From Cryptomeria japonica (taxonomy: Eukaryota > Streptophyta > Pinopsida > Cupressales > Cupressaceae), in NCBI RefSeq assembly GCF_030272615.1, contig NC_081406.1:246253218-246317217 (forward strand): a stretch of DNA of 64,000 bases, in the 5' to 3' direction. This document shows positions 24,157 to 36,997 of the stretch, piece by piece; the first letter of the stretch is position 1; every line of letters begins with the position of its first letter. The position numbers were made by a program, and so were the translations under genes. A model generated the notes under the pieces. The model ran no database searches and was not told where the DNA came from. It saw nothing but the letters and a program-made list of their open reading frames with translations.

Positions 24157-25469
24157 TATAGATCCACAACTTATTTTAGGGCAATTTATGGTTTACAGGG
24201 TGGAAGTTGTCACTGCAAAACATGCTACAGATTTGAATGTAAATACTGCATTATTTACCAAGGCTACAGTTCAGAAGCTCACAACTAAGAATGTGGAGCT
24301 AGATCAAAAGAATTGTGAGCTAAATGAGAGATTAAACACTTCTACACAACAAGGTATTCTATTATCTATAGAGCATCATGCTACTCAATTGAAGATTGAA
24401 CTAGCCATTGAGAAGGAAAAGAGGATAGAAGCAGAAAGACAATTGGCCAAGGCTCAAGAGGAAACTCAAAGGCTTAGTAACAATCTCAGAATTTATAAGT
24501 CCAAAATGGCTCAGAATTTGATCAAAGTTAAATTTGTGCAGATGCCACCTCATTTCCAAAGAATGTGGAACATGTACCAAGATTTTACTAGTCTTGTCAA
24601 AAGACAAAGGAAGGTAGAGTTTGGATTGAAATTGACTTAGACGTACATAAAGAGAAAGCAATAATTTTTACAAATTTTTGAGCAAAATGGAAGTCATTTT
24701 GATAATGATGTTCAATTGCAATTAGTAACTATAATGGATTAGACAGAGGCTATATTGTCAGAGATTGATTTGTTGTTTAATGAACATCATGAATATCATG
24801 GGCACCTAGGGGAAGCTTTGAAAAATTTCAATAAACTACAAGGAGCACAAGCACCAACATTTTTCAGGGACACATGAGAAGATAAAAATGAAGTTGATTG
24901 GAAAGAAGATCTTGGGAAAGTATTTCTCCACGACACAATGAATGAAGTGTTTGATGATGCTAACAAAGTAGAAGAAAACCTTCATAAGCAGCTAGAAGGA
25001 ATGTCACAAATGGAGTTCAGTGTGAGGTTATTGAATAGAAAAAATGCTTCGGTGGCTACTGAAGCTTATGAAAAGCATATACAGACTTGCACTGAATTCT
25101 TGTAAAAGGAGAAATGATTTCACATGAAGACCATATTCTAGTTGAGGCTAATGAGATTTTGAAACATGTGCAGATGGCTCGAAGCTTGTTTGGCTCCTTT
25201 GATATTATAAAAAAAAATTCAAGGCCATCTGCAAGTTGTTCTGAAAATTCTCTTGGGCAGGTAGAATGTATTATGTTTGAGATTTTTGATAATAGAAGAT
25301 AGTTGCAGACTCTTTACTGCTTTACAAAATTGTATACCCAATTGAGTTGAATGAAATGACTACAAGCAAATTCAGATTGTCTCCTATTTTATGTGTTTAC
25401 TTTTATGAATGGATGTGTTTACTTATATGAATGGATGTGTCTACAGTGCATGGATTTGGAGAATTATAA
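24157..25469 (+). pseudogene. ORF A, 3' part: coiled-coil C-terminus
   Basis: Continues ORF A in phase after removal of the insertion, entering LGQFMVYRVEVV, which aligns with FGGLLVKRVADT of ORF B. A long heptad-type stretch (about 24290-24510, rich in Glu, Lys, Leu) predicts a coiled-coil. Stops occur at 24638 and further on; frame 2 can be followed to about 25090, after which the best open stretch is in frame 1 (25114-25302). The end is set at TAA 25467 because GFGE(L/F) plus stop is shared with ORF B. Function unknown. Confidence 0.5.
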
Positions 25470-25946
25470 TCCCTTCTTCTTGATTTTCTTTGTCTTTCCA
25501 AACTTGAAATTTTGAATTCTCAGCTTCCTGCCCTTTTTTTGTAATCTTAATTTTCTTTTTCTTCTTCCGGGTTAGAAAATATTCGATGATGTATTTCTTC
25601 ATTAAATTACTAGTCTTTTCTTTTATCTCAAATATTTTATCATATCTAACATGTGATCCAAAATATTAAATGAGTTAATAGAATCAAGGATTTTAAATTC
25701 ATATCTCTTCACTGTGTTGAATGAGTTTGAGTGGATACCAGCTTCTTCTAAAGTAGGAGATTAAAATTTGCTAATTTATGTTCAAAAGGATTCTATGTAG
25801 AAAGCAAGTATTGAGTTGCAATTGAGAAATTCATCTTTTGTTGTGACTAATACCAAGTATTAACCACACCAGGCCCAAGGCACTGTATAGAATACATATC
25901 TTTCTTTTGTAATAATGGTTCATCTAGTGCATAGCCCAATGTGTTG
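25447..25946 (+). repeat. 3' flank of ORF A, near-copy of the ORF B 3' flank
   Basis: From atggatttggagaatt (last codons) to atagcccaatg the sequence is closely similar to 30798-31840. ORF B has about 540 bp (31013-31553) that is missing here; the join in A falls near atctaacatgtgatcc. No polyA signal or LTR edge can be fixed. Confidence 0.75.
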
Positions 25947-27367
25947 GAGTGCTTTTTTGATTTTTTTTTTCTGCTAATAGGTTTAGGGTTTATCTTTTGC
26001 ATCTTGAAGGATTTTAGGTCTAAAACGCTAAACCTCAAGTACTATTTGTTTTGTTTTCTTTTTGTTCTATTTTGACGATGACTATTGATTGCTTGTTTCC
26101 AGTGGCTTAAGTTATCTCTTAAGTCTTTTACCTCGTGTCGATGATCGGACGCTTGACGTTAGCCATCTGGTTTATCTTTCCCCTCGGGCTCCATATTCAC
26201 CAAGAACCTTTGCCTAGATCAATGATCGTAAGAGCAACACGATTGCGCGATTGCTTCAACATGCACGACAAAGCTAACTTTGCAATGCCGATGTGAAAAT
26301 GTCAAGGGGTGACAAAGCTCTGACATACAAAGTTGAAGGTCACTGAATGGTCAGAGATGAAATTCACATGTCAGTGGGCCCCATTTGAAAGAGTCAAATG
26401 CTGATGAAGAAAGAATGGCCCCACTTGAGTGAGTCATGCCCTAGGTGGACTTATGAATGGTTGTCATGTGGATTAGAGGCCATAAATCAAGGACACAAGC
26501 CCAACACCTCATCTTATAAAGGGGAGGTAAACGATGATCATTTTGATCAAGATCAACGATGTAGGATGAACACGCAATGACACAATTAAATAAAGATGCA
26601 GGTAGAAGTTAACTTCGCAACTCTGCTGATGATGTGGCATGAGGGTCCCACCAAGATGAGTCACCTCCCAGATGGATTGAACACAGGTAATATGCACTCA
26701 CCTTTGATCAAATCAATGGCTGTGGTTACTACGCGATTGTTCCAAAATGCGCCCACAGGCTAATTTCGCAACGTCGCTACAAATGTGGCATGTAGGACCG
26801 ATAGGCGATAATGGTGAATACTCTAGCCAATAAAAGAACATATACGTGGATAAGTGAGCCATGTAACATTGATGACTATGCAACGAGATGTATTTTTCAT
26901 GACTAACAGTGACAAAAAATAAAATATAATAAAACTATTGATGTGTTGAGCTTTGATTTGTCGCTGATTGACCGAGAACTTGCTATTGGGGCCCCAACGT
27001 TAAAATATGAAATACAATGACTATCTCCTGCTATCACAACAATATACGTGCCTACAATTAATTTGCCATTTTTCCTGTTATGATCCAATTTCTTTGTCTA
27101 TTTTAGCACCGAGATTGCCCCAATTCATTCTTATAGTTCTCTATACATGCTCTTAGTTTTATTTCATGCTTCTGCTTTCATAATTAGGGTTTCTGAAAAT
27201 GATTGTCGATTACATTTTTTATTGCACTCTCCTTAGTTTTCTACTCTTTCATGCAAAATTTTCAGTTGCTAGCAGTCGTGTAAACACATAAAATTTAGCC
27301 TATGCTAAATTTCCAAGTTTTTGTTACCATTTCATTTAGTTCTCTCAAAAAAACCCTAACCCTGAAA
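25947..27367. other. Spacer and leader between ORF A and ORF B
   Basis: Non-coding. Contains three degenerate copies of a block pairing a gatcaatgatcg-like word with gctaactttgcaa-like words, near 26215-26300, 26540-26650 and 26700-26810. Short cttaag palindromes near 26105-26125 recall those upstream of ORF A. Ctataaagg-like words occur at about 26514 (cttataaagggg), a possible TATA box, well upstream of ATG 27368. Confidence 0.4.
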
Positions 27368-30300
27368 ATGGCAGAATCCTCCAGTCTAGGAAAGAGAAAA
27401 TTCTCTAAGGAGATTATAATCCAGCTTCCTAGGTCAAATGAGACTTAGAAAAGGTCAAAGCCTAGATCAAGGCTAGATGAATTCATTGTTGATCGAACTG
27501 CAGGCATCAGAGACACACTAATCCCACCAAGGGGTTTCAGTCTATGGAGGAAGGGTTACAACAAGAAGAAAGAAAGAGTTACAGACTCCAATATATGGAC
27601 TTGTAATTTGAGGAGGCTTGTTATACCCAATGTATATGTGAATACATATTTTATTGCTGCAATTGTAGAGAATTATAACCCTGCTACTAGGGAGATTTTG
27701 GCCAGTGAAGGTGGCAGACTAACAGAGATCAATAGAGATGTAATCAATGAAGTATTTATGCTCAACCCCAATGCTGATTGGGCAATCAATCTAAAGGAAT
27801 TGAAATTGGAGTATGAGAAGAACGAGCACATATATAGAAGAAAGTTGGTGCAATTATTGCATCCAAGATTCAAAGGGGAAGATAGGCAGTTAACACCAAA
27901 ACAGACAACCCCTTATAGTGTGGACCTGTTTCCTAGCTATTTTGTGGACACATACTATGCCCTCTATCAAGTATGTGCTGTGGATGCCAGTGAATTGATA
28001 CCAACTTGGATATTGATGGTTTGCATGGATATTAAAAACAAGGATATCAACGAACCATTTGATTATGCTTCTGTGGTGGCTAAGGGTTTACACAATGCCC
28101 TGCCTGTTTCAAGATTGGAAAATCAAACATTTTTAGGTATTACTCTCTTTTGATGCATATATTCTTGTACAAAGGTCTTAAAGTATGACATCCTAATTTC
28201 AGGATTATTACTAAGATTAGAGGAGAACCTCTTCCGGTTCAGGAGTGGATCTATATTTGGAATTCATACAATGATCAGTCTAGTATTTGACTTTTGAAAA
28301 TCTTTTTGTAAGGAAGCTTCTTAGCATTTTGCAGAAGAAGGTTATGTGGAGACTAACCTAGGAGGCTAAAGAGTTTCTTAGGCATGAACTGGGAATCACT
28401 CATAATTGGGGGTTATGGTTTTATTTCAAGGACCATACCATCATAAGAATTTTTGATAGTCTAGTTACTCCTAGGTGTTTTCCCATTACTATTCAAAATA
28501 AGGTAGCTTTCCTTGAAATTATGCATCAATTGGTAGAGGTAGATAAGTCTTTGGTAGGGGGGTCACACAAGAAAGGGTCCACGATCCCATAACAAGTTGT
28601 GATTGGGATGTATCACTTTCTATATAGGAAAGCATTTGACATCCTGGACTCAATGCTAAATATGTATAGGCTTCCTTGGGCCAATTATAGGTATTATGAT
28701 TTAGAATGGATTTTCAAGGGCCTTGGCAAAGACAAGGTACAAGAGAATCAATGGGATGAAGAAGATGATGAAGACATGCAACAGATTATGAGGAGGTGTT
28801 GAAGAGAAAAGAAAGGTGGTACACAATTTAGTATGAGGAGAACAAAAGAAGGAAAGAGGACAACTCATATTCTCCTTCTTGGGAAGAACTACTAATTCTA
28901 GAGGCCAATATGAGAGCAATATTTTCTGTTTACATAGATGTTGATAGAATGCCTCTTCCTCATGAAAGGCCCTACTTGGATGTTGTACCTCTGGTGCAAG
29001 TGGTGGAAGAAGAAAGCCATCAATCCCCTCAATCAATTGGTTCCCCCATTGGTCCTTCTTCTCCTCCATTGAGTCTTCAAGTGTCTCCCCCTGTAGTTGT
29101 TGTTGACCTTGAATCATCACATCCCTCCCCTTCAGAGAGTTTGCTTGCAGAAGTGGCCAAGAAGAAGCCCATGGCCACCTCATCCTCTAGTGGCCCTCTC
29201 TACCAAATACCAAAGAGTCCTAGAGCTGTTACTCCTTTGCACACATTATCACCAGGAAGCGAAATCTCTTATTAGTCATATCAAGGTTTTGAGTTCCAAG
29301 GGTATGAGCCCCTACCCATTCATAGGTTTGACACTAGAACAAGGGTCATAATTCAGGAGCCTTCTAAAGAATGGGTCCTAGAGGCATTACAACTTGGAGG
29401 AGATTTGAGTGAAGATGTAAGATTTACTTCCTGTGAACAATTTATGAGTGATGATGATTTAATCCATACAAGGGAGTTCAAATAGTTTATTATCAAAAAT
29501 TTGATGGATAGGATAGAAAGGACCAAAGGAATCAATTTTGATGACGTAGGGTATGAAGAAAGGACAAGGTTAAAAGATGAGGTCTTGAGGGCTGCAAATC
29601 AACAATTTGCTACTATGACCCTGAAAATAGGTAGGAAAATTGTAAAGAAAAGTGGAGTACTCCTTTTGTAGGGATGGGGCATCTCCTCTGCCATTGTCTT
29701 TGATGAATTGAGAAGGAGACATGACATAGATTTGGATTCAATAGATCTAACACAAAGGGATAAGACACTTTCAGAAGCATTATTTGATGACCATCTTGAT
29801 CAACTTGTCATTTGGTGCTTCCACAGGGTCACAAAGAAGGCTAGCATGAGAAAAGAGGTTGATCAATTATTTGGAGGTCTATTAGTCAAGAGAGTGGCTG
29901 ACACTTCCATCATAGAGGCAACATGCCTCAATTTGAACTTGGCAAAATTTTCTCATAAGGTATCCCTTAAGATAGAAGAAGAAGTCAAACTTTTGAGAGA
30001 AAAGGTAACTACTCTAGAAGAACAATTAAGAGTAGTACATACATACACACCCTCGGGTAGAATTGAACATGTATCTAATGAAAGCATTGGACTGAGAGAT
30101 GATCTAGCTCAAGCTAGATTGGAATTTGTTGATCTCAAAAATGAAAGGGATAATCTAAATTTAGATGCTTTACAGACATAAAGGAAAGTGAAGGTGAATA
30201 TGGAAGGAACACTATTGCAATGAAAAATCAATGAAATCTTGGAGCATGCTGATGCAACATGGGATGAGCATAGGGATTTGTTAATTTTTTCTTGAGAGCA

Positions 30301-30820
30301 TTTGAGGTGGCAACACTTTATAGCTTTCTCATTATCACATATGAGCAAGATGATTGCAGTATTGGAAATTTCATTGATTAGACATCTTCCAAGTTTTCTA
30401 CATATTATAGTGGAGAATTTTAAGGCCAAGTTTGAAGTGATAGAGAAACTCTTCATCATTCATAGGATGTACACACAAAAGATCATTAATGAACTTAGAG
30501 GCTTCCATTGCCTAGTCACTAGCCATATGCCCATCTTGTTTGACAGAGAAAGAAGAAGGACAAGGGGAGAGAAGATCTTAAGGTCTAAAACATAATGGGT
30601 ATATGACATCAGAACACTCCAAAGTTAGATGTTTTCTGATGTTACTTCAAATGATGCACTGCTTAGCAAAACACTAGGGTCATACATGGATACCCTCTCA
30701 AGACTTGATAGTGGTATGACAAGAATGGAGGTTGCCAAATCATAAATTGTAGAAAAAGAGTAGCAACAACACCTCAAGGCTCTTTAGGACCTCAAGCAAC
30801 ATGGATTTGGAGAATTCTAA
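27368..30820 (+). pseudogene. ORF B: second unrecognised ~1,150-codon frame, homologous to ORF A
   Basis: ATG 27368 begins MAESSSLGKRKF. First stop TAG 27446; then open to 28151, where a frameshift occurs near 28125-28140. The centre is followed in two other frames (28599-28802 open), and from about 28910 to TAA 30818 it is back in the first frame with stops at 29273, 29483, 29669, 30179 and others. Three zones: a globular N-terminal ~300 residues; a Pro/Ser-rich linker (28980-29270); and a charged, coiled-coil-like C-terminus (29950-30180). Homology to ORF A is visible throughout, at roughly a third identical residues by eye. I recognise no catalytic motif. Possible alternative: retroelement 3' ORF or decayed host multigene family. 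Confidence 0.55.
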
Positions 30821-31850
30821 TCCCTTCCTCTTATTCTTTCTATGTTTTTCTTAATGTTGAAATTTTAAATTTTTGAAATCATAGTTTCTCACTCTTTTTT
30901 GTAATCTCAGTTTTCTCTTTCTTTTTCTCGGTGGTAGAGTATCTGATCATGTATCTTTGATTTAATCACTAGTCTTTTTTTTCATTCCAAATATTTTATC
31001 GTGTCTTTCATATTTATTGCATATCTTTGGGAAAAGTCTCACAAGTTGCTCTCTGTCACTAGGTATTTAAATAAGCATGCAGGGTTATCACATATTCCAA
31101 CTTGATAAGGGAGCCTACACGTAGAAAAGAAGGATTCCATATCATCTTCAACATCTACTACCTATGGAAGAGGATAAAGGAATGTCTGTTCCTGTCAGAG
31201 AACTAAAAGTTTTTTGTCTTTTTCTTGTTAGTCGGTTACCTACATTGTGAAGTTGTAAAAGGCCTAAAGCTTGTTGCATCCTTGTTTTATAAAAGGATAC
31301 TCAAGGCCTTGTTTTTCTTCTTCTTCAAGAAAAATAGAAAGATAGAGCACTAATTCTGTGAGAAGCTTGTATGCTCATTTTCACCAAGGGTGAATAGTAT
31401 GCAATATATTTTAGGAGTTTTTTGCAGTACATTACTGTGACCATATGTGTCCTATTTGCAGTAAACCTTGCAAATGATCATATGTATGAGCTATGCATAT
31501 ATAAAACACCTTGAAATCCAACTTAATGATTTCAAAGTTGTTTCTCTTCACTTGTGATCCAGAATCTTATATGAGTTAATAGAATCAAGGATTTTAAATT
31601 CATATCTCTTCACTGTGTTGAATGAGTTTTGAGTGGATATTGGCTTCTTTTAGAGTAGGATATTAAAATTTGCTAATTTCTGTTCAAAAGGATTCTATGT
31701 AGAGAGCAAGTATTGAGTTGCAATTGAGAAATTCATCTTTTGCTGTGACTAATACCAGGTATCGACCACATTAGGCCCAAGGCACTGCAGAGAATACATA
31801 TTTTTTCATTGTAATAATGGTTCGTCTAATGCATAGCCCAATGGACAAGG
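30798..31850 (+). repeat. 3' flank of ORF B shared with ORF A
   Basis: Matches 25447-25946 except for the extra block 31013-31553. That block has an LTR-like look: tttataaaagg at 31286-31296 followed by a pyrimidine-rich cttcttcttc, and repeated catatg words. A matching left LTR was not found upstream of ORF B. Confidence 0.6.
31286..31296 (+). promoter_or_regulatory. TATA-box-like sequence
   Basis: tttataaaagg inside the block present after ORF B but absent after ORF A. About 25 bp downstream lies a pyrimidine-rich run that could hold a start site. Judged from the sequence only; nothing coding follows. Confidence 0.3.
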
Positions 31851-33056
31851 CACTGTTCATACTATTGTGCTGCTAACTATACTAGAAGTAAATATTTCAT
31901 CAAAACACTTCAAATAATCATTGTGTTTCATAAGTTCTTTTTACTTTTAAGTTTTTAGGAAAATTCAGTTCTTATTGTGATCAAAATTATATATGGATGA
32001 AGGTCACATCCTATAGAGTTTAAAGATCATTGATTCACATAGTAGTCTATGAACACATATGTTGTAGCATCATATCTACCTGATATAGATTTCTTGGAGC
32101 AATTAGTTGGAAACACCAACAAATTGTAGGTTTATTTCAAGGAAAAAATAAATCTGTAATTATATTACAATAAGGTAGACACAACTTATAGTGATTCTTA
32201 AGTGAAGACAACAAATCCATGAGGAAGCTTCTGCAATTTATCAATTTATTTATTATTATGCAAACTTGAAATAGGATAAAAATTAATGGTGCAATAGAGG
32301 GCTAGACAAACTCACGTCTACCTTCAATAGTTAACACCAACAATCAACTTGTAATGGGACAACCTAATTGGTCTCATTCAAGTTCATAAAGGGCACTGCC
32401 CCGATTTTAAATAATACAAATATAATGTCTATAGAGTTGTATAGAACATGCACCATGCCAAGCTATTTGATTGATGACCTTCTAGCACCTTTAAATTTGA
32501 TTTGATAACCCCATTGACATCATGAATGACATGAATTTTCGTCAACCCATGTACCTGCACATTTGGATCACCATGTGAGACCCAAATTTGTATTGAAATT
32601 TCATTTAGAAGACATTTTATCTTTTCTCCAATTTCATTTCACTACAAAATATGAATGGTTGGTGAAAGAAACTTACACCAAGAAGTAGGTAGCAACAAAT
32701 TGGTTGAGTTATCCTGAACATTCACCATCAAGAATATTCATTGCACATGAAGCCAAAAAGTATAAAACCAATGTTAGATTTGATAAGAAAAATATTTTTA
32801 AATAATCTAACATATGGGATTACATATCGAAGAAGAAAGTAGAATGTTTTGAAAATACACCTTGTTCATATTTTTAACAAAATTTGAAAAAAAATTGTGA
32901 TATCTTTCTTCTAATTTGTATGTATCATTCCTAGCATTGTAAGATAAGTTGGTTGTTTCTATGACATAATCAAGTTCCACAAAAGCATGATTTGTTAAAT
33001 CATACTTGTACATGTGTTGTGTCATAACCTTCTTTTTAGACCTTGATAAAAATTGA

Positions 33057-33121
<65 letters not shown>

Positions 33122-34729
33122 TTATGAGCAATGTTAGTTGGAGATGAAAATTGAATATGGATAAAATTATTTTAAAAAAAAGAATTAATAAGTGATCACA
33201 CACACATATAAGGTCATAAATTTGGAAATTACTTATTTTCTCAACATGTTAATTGAGCACATGGTGTAGGAGAAAATAGAAGATTTTATAAATGAAATTC
33301 AAATTCAAATTTTGAATGCATGGTCAAGTGTAACCCCCACTATGACAAGCTGTAAGGAATATGTCTTGCATGGAAATATTTTTGGGAAGGAATCTCTAAG
33401 TCATTTATTTCTTTTGTAGTGGGAAATGGCTCTCTCTTTTCGATACATTGAATACTATATTTTTGAAAAGGGGAGTTCATTGTTTATGTGAAAAAGTAGT
33501 ATTTGAATTCTTAAATATGTTTCAAATCATGTTAGTGGTAGGAGAAATTTTGTAGACATATTGCATAGTATGTGATAGGATTTTTAGAGGTTTTGAAGAA
33601 GATCATTACCATGCTACAAGGCGAGAATTGAATGAAGATAGAAGGGAAAACCACTATAGGGTTTTCATTCATCTTGCAGAAATTAGGGAACAAGAGGAGA
33701 TTCATGAAGAAATCAAAGGAGTCAGAAGATCTTCATTATGAAATCAAAGGAGTTAGAATATCTTCAACAATGAGGAAAGCTTTACCAGATAAGTAAATCT
33801 ACTCCGATGCAAAATTTTTGAATCATAATATTGACTTTATCTTGAAAAAATATTGGCATAACTTCCTTTGCATTTAATAAATTCGTAAAATATAAAATTA
33901 ATTTATTTGTATTCATAAGAAGTAGTATATATATAGTTATTTTGAAAATGAAGTTTATAAATTTGAGAGTTTCTATTTTTTTTATTTAAATAACACATTG
34001 ATTGATTTAAAAATCTGATTTTGATCTTTTATATAAAGTCATAAATTTTAATAAAAGAAAAAAAAAAAAGGTTTACAAGATAGCTTGGATGTTGTGCAGA
34101 TCCTATGATGCATTCAGTGTCTTATTCAAGCTTCAAAAATTGCATTGTTACATAAAATGAAGATGTATTGTACATATGTGAATAAGTGTTATGATTCAAG
34201 GTATTACAAATCAAAAGTAAATAAAAAAATAAAAAAATAAAAAAATAGATGATTTATTCTTTTTGTGTTAGGTTCTTGTATATGTATACATGATGTACTA
34301 AGGCGATGAATGAAAATAAAGATCACTGAAATGTGTTAAAGTTTCTTTTACTAAATTACACTATGTAATGTAGTGATATAAGGGATCTTCATGGTGGCAA
34401 GTCTTCTTGTTATTTAAAATGTAGGAAAAACTAAAATGAATCCTCTTACACATTATAAAATGCTTACATGTGTAAGAATGCGTGGGCCCTACTAAGAGAT
34501 GTTAGGAACAAGGATTTTAGGGTAGGAAATATAAAATTGTTTAATTTATTAAACACATACTTAATAGGTAATATATAATTATATTGTAAGGAAAAAGATG
34601 TAAACAAGATTGGGTTTTGATTAACACTTTAACGTATCAATAATTCCAATGATAGAAGTGTTTTTTTTTCTTCTTAAAAATAAACATGATAATAAGTTTA
34701 GGAGGGAGTGTTAATTGATTGGGAGGAGG
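31851..34729. other. AT-rich gene-free stretch
   Basis: No coding frame or known repeat boundary supported. Contains a trinucleotide microsatellite (33057-33120), a ~30 bp near-tandem duplication (gaaatcaaaggagt at about 33711 and 33740), and a short hairpin (cttacacat 34445-34453 with atgtgtaag 34468-34476). Confidence 0.5.
33057..33120. repeat. (TAC)n microsatellite, about 21 units
   Basis: Perfect tac repeats, 64 bp. Confidence 0.97.
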
Positions 34730-35181
34730 CTCTAATTTTCTCAGGGTTCAGAATAGGTTTCCAAGGAATGGAAGATGGCAGTAAGATGATAGTGTAACAT
34801 GGCAGGGCAGGGCAAGGCCTCAAACCAGGGCTGCAGGGAACAATAGATGGTGGTAAGGTTTCAATGTCCCCCACCAGGCTCGCCAAGGACAACCAAAGGA
34901 TGCCCCTCGTTTCAGCCGATATTCAAAATTTGACATCAACCCCTTCGTCAAAATATTCAAGGACAAACCTTTTATCAAACCGGTTTCAGATTTACCCTCA
35001 TGAAACTGATGGCTTAACCACTTCGCATGTCTACAAGATCAGCCAGATATCCCCGATAATTTTTTCAATAGTCCTCTTGCTCATCTGGCCCACTCATTTC
35101 ATTCCCATCCCTATAAAGAAGATGGTAATCCTCAGAATCATTTGAAATCCAACACTTGCATCCAGGGAGCATCCTTCAATC

Positions 35182-36990
35182 ATGGGGCTCATAAGATCCT
35201 CAGGGGACACCCAGGCCACCGGCCACCTTCATTCGGGTGGGAAAAAAATTCAAAATCCATTTGGGGGGGAAAAAATTCAAAATTCATTTGGGCGGGAATT
35301 TTTTTTTCATAATCCTGTAAAAAAGCCCCCATTTTTAAATTCATTCCAAACAAAACACCATAAGAAACAACCGATTTTTGACATCTGCAAAGCATCTCCT
35401 TCCGCCCATCATCAGCCTTCTTTTAAGGCTCGTCTTGCTAATGGGAAAACTGGAGCAGACCAACAAGGAGATCATGGAAAGTCGGAACCAACGCCCCTTG
35501 TATGGAAAATAAAATTGGCAAAGTTTAAAGAGCGGGACTTCTCTTTCCACATTTCGGCTCGGGTTCCGGTTGAGGACTCCTCCGTCATCAAGATATCCTT
35601 TCCTAACCATGTTCTCTCCTAGTCGGTCTCTTTTCTCTGGAAATCAGCTCTCATTGGTAAGTTTAGTTCTTCAATCCCACTTCAAAATCTGCTTTCATGG
35701 GCAAACAACCACTGGTTGGGTCTTCGTGATATTTTCTTCATCGACAGCCACTCGGAATTTTTTATAGCCCTATTTTTTTCATCAGAAGATAGAGATGCAG
35801 TTCACAAAAATAAAGGCTGGTTTTGTCAAGGGGCTAGTCTTTCCACCTTATCCTAGATTCCAAACTTCAAACCAGATGCTAATCTCTGTAGATTTTATCC
35901 CCACTGGATCTCCTTTCTAAGTTTGCCTTTGGAATACAGAGACCTGAATATTGTGGAGACCATGGCCAACCAACTAGTCATTTTTGTCGCTCATGATCTT
36001 ATACCCTTTGAAACAACCCAGAGAGATGTTAGGGTATGTCTTCTCCTTACCTCAAATAAGATCCTGCCAAAGCATCTAACCATTTCATCAAAATGGGGTT
36101 TGTGGCATCAAGACATCACCTTGGATAATGCCAAGGTCATCTACAAATATCAGCAACAATTAGGCCACTTCACAAATTCCTGTAGTGGTCATGAGCGCCT
36201 AGAGCTTCTAGTCTGTAAAAATCACTGCTCAGACGCTCTTCTGTGTCCTGCCTGTCAGAATGAGGTAGTTTTGCCTTCTGATCCTGTACAAGCATGCAAT
36301 GATCCCTTTGAACCTCAGGATGCCTTTGAACCATCCTATATTCACTGGATTAACCAGCTGACCAATTTTTTTATCATGTACAACTGGATCCTTTATAGCT
36401 ATAAATTTGCCTCCCTGTCCACACCGGTCCTCCAATTATGTGACAAATCATCTGATGATAGAGAAGCTATAGTTCAGGACCTAATGTTCAATGAATCCTC
36501 GATCGACATCCAAAATTTAATGCAGAACTTATCAGTTTCAGGGATAGTCGCCTCAAGTAAGGAGGGTCATATCCAAGAACTAGCAAACAATATCCCATCC
36601 ACCTTAGCTGCCACTATGATTGAGGAAATTGCAGAAGAGGAAGGTGTTAGTATGACAAATGTAATGTTCCCCTTATGAGAAACAAGGTGCTGTTGTTCAT
36701 CCACTAACATCTAAGATAAAGGGGAACTCCCCTTGGAAATTAGGTAGGAAGAAGTGGAAGTCCCTTCACAAGATGGTGAGGAAAAAAAATTATTTTTGAC
36801 TATGCACAATCCTTATCAGTTGAACAGAGCCCCAATTTGAAATCAGATGACTTTACAACCCCAAAAAAGAGAGGTAGGAAACCAAACTCTGTGAAAATTC
36901 AAGAAGAAATAGAGGCAGGAGTGCAGAGTACCTTAGACGGAAAATTTAAAGTATCAGAAAGAGTTACAAGGAATGCAAAAGGCACTCCCT
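35182..36990 (+). pseudogene. LINE ORF1 (DUF4283-like RNA-binding protein)
   Basis: One frame from 35182 to TGA 36676 with stops at 35620 and about 35851; the C-terminus continues in another frame (Lys-rich, GRKPNSVKIQ, about 36865-36900) to about 36990. Shows LWKSALIGKFS and WFCQGASL of the DUF4283 domain, the SSKWGLW link, and a degenerate zf-CCHC_4 knuckle (QQQLGHFTNSC) whose first two Cys are lost (Tyr and Gln). Known role: binds LINE RNA. ORF2 begins 7 bp beyond. Confidence 0.75.
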
Positions 36991-36997
36991 CTTCACA

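Noticed and set aside
30821-31850. 3' LTR for ORF B (TATA-like word, pyrimidine run)
   Set aside because: No matching sequence was found upstream of ORF B or ORF A, and no TG...CA edges, primer site or target duplication could be fixed.
34864-35145. 93-codon frame upstream of LINE ORF1
   Set aside because: No homology to ORF1 domains and no start context; probably LINE leader.
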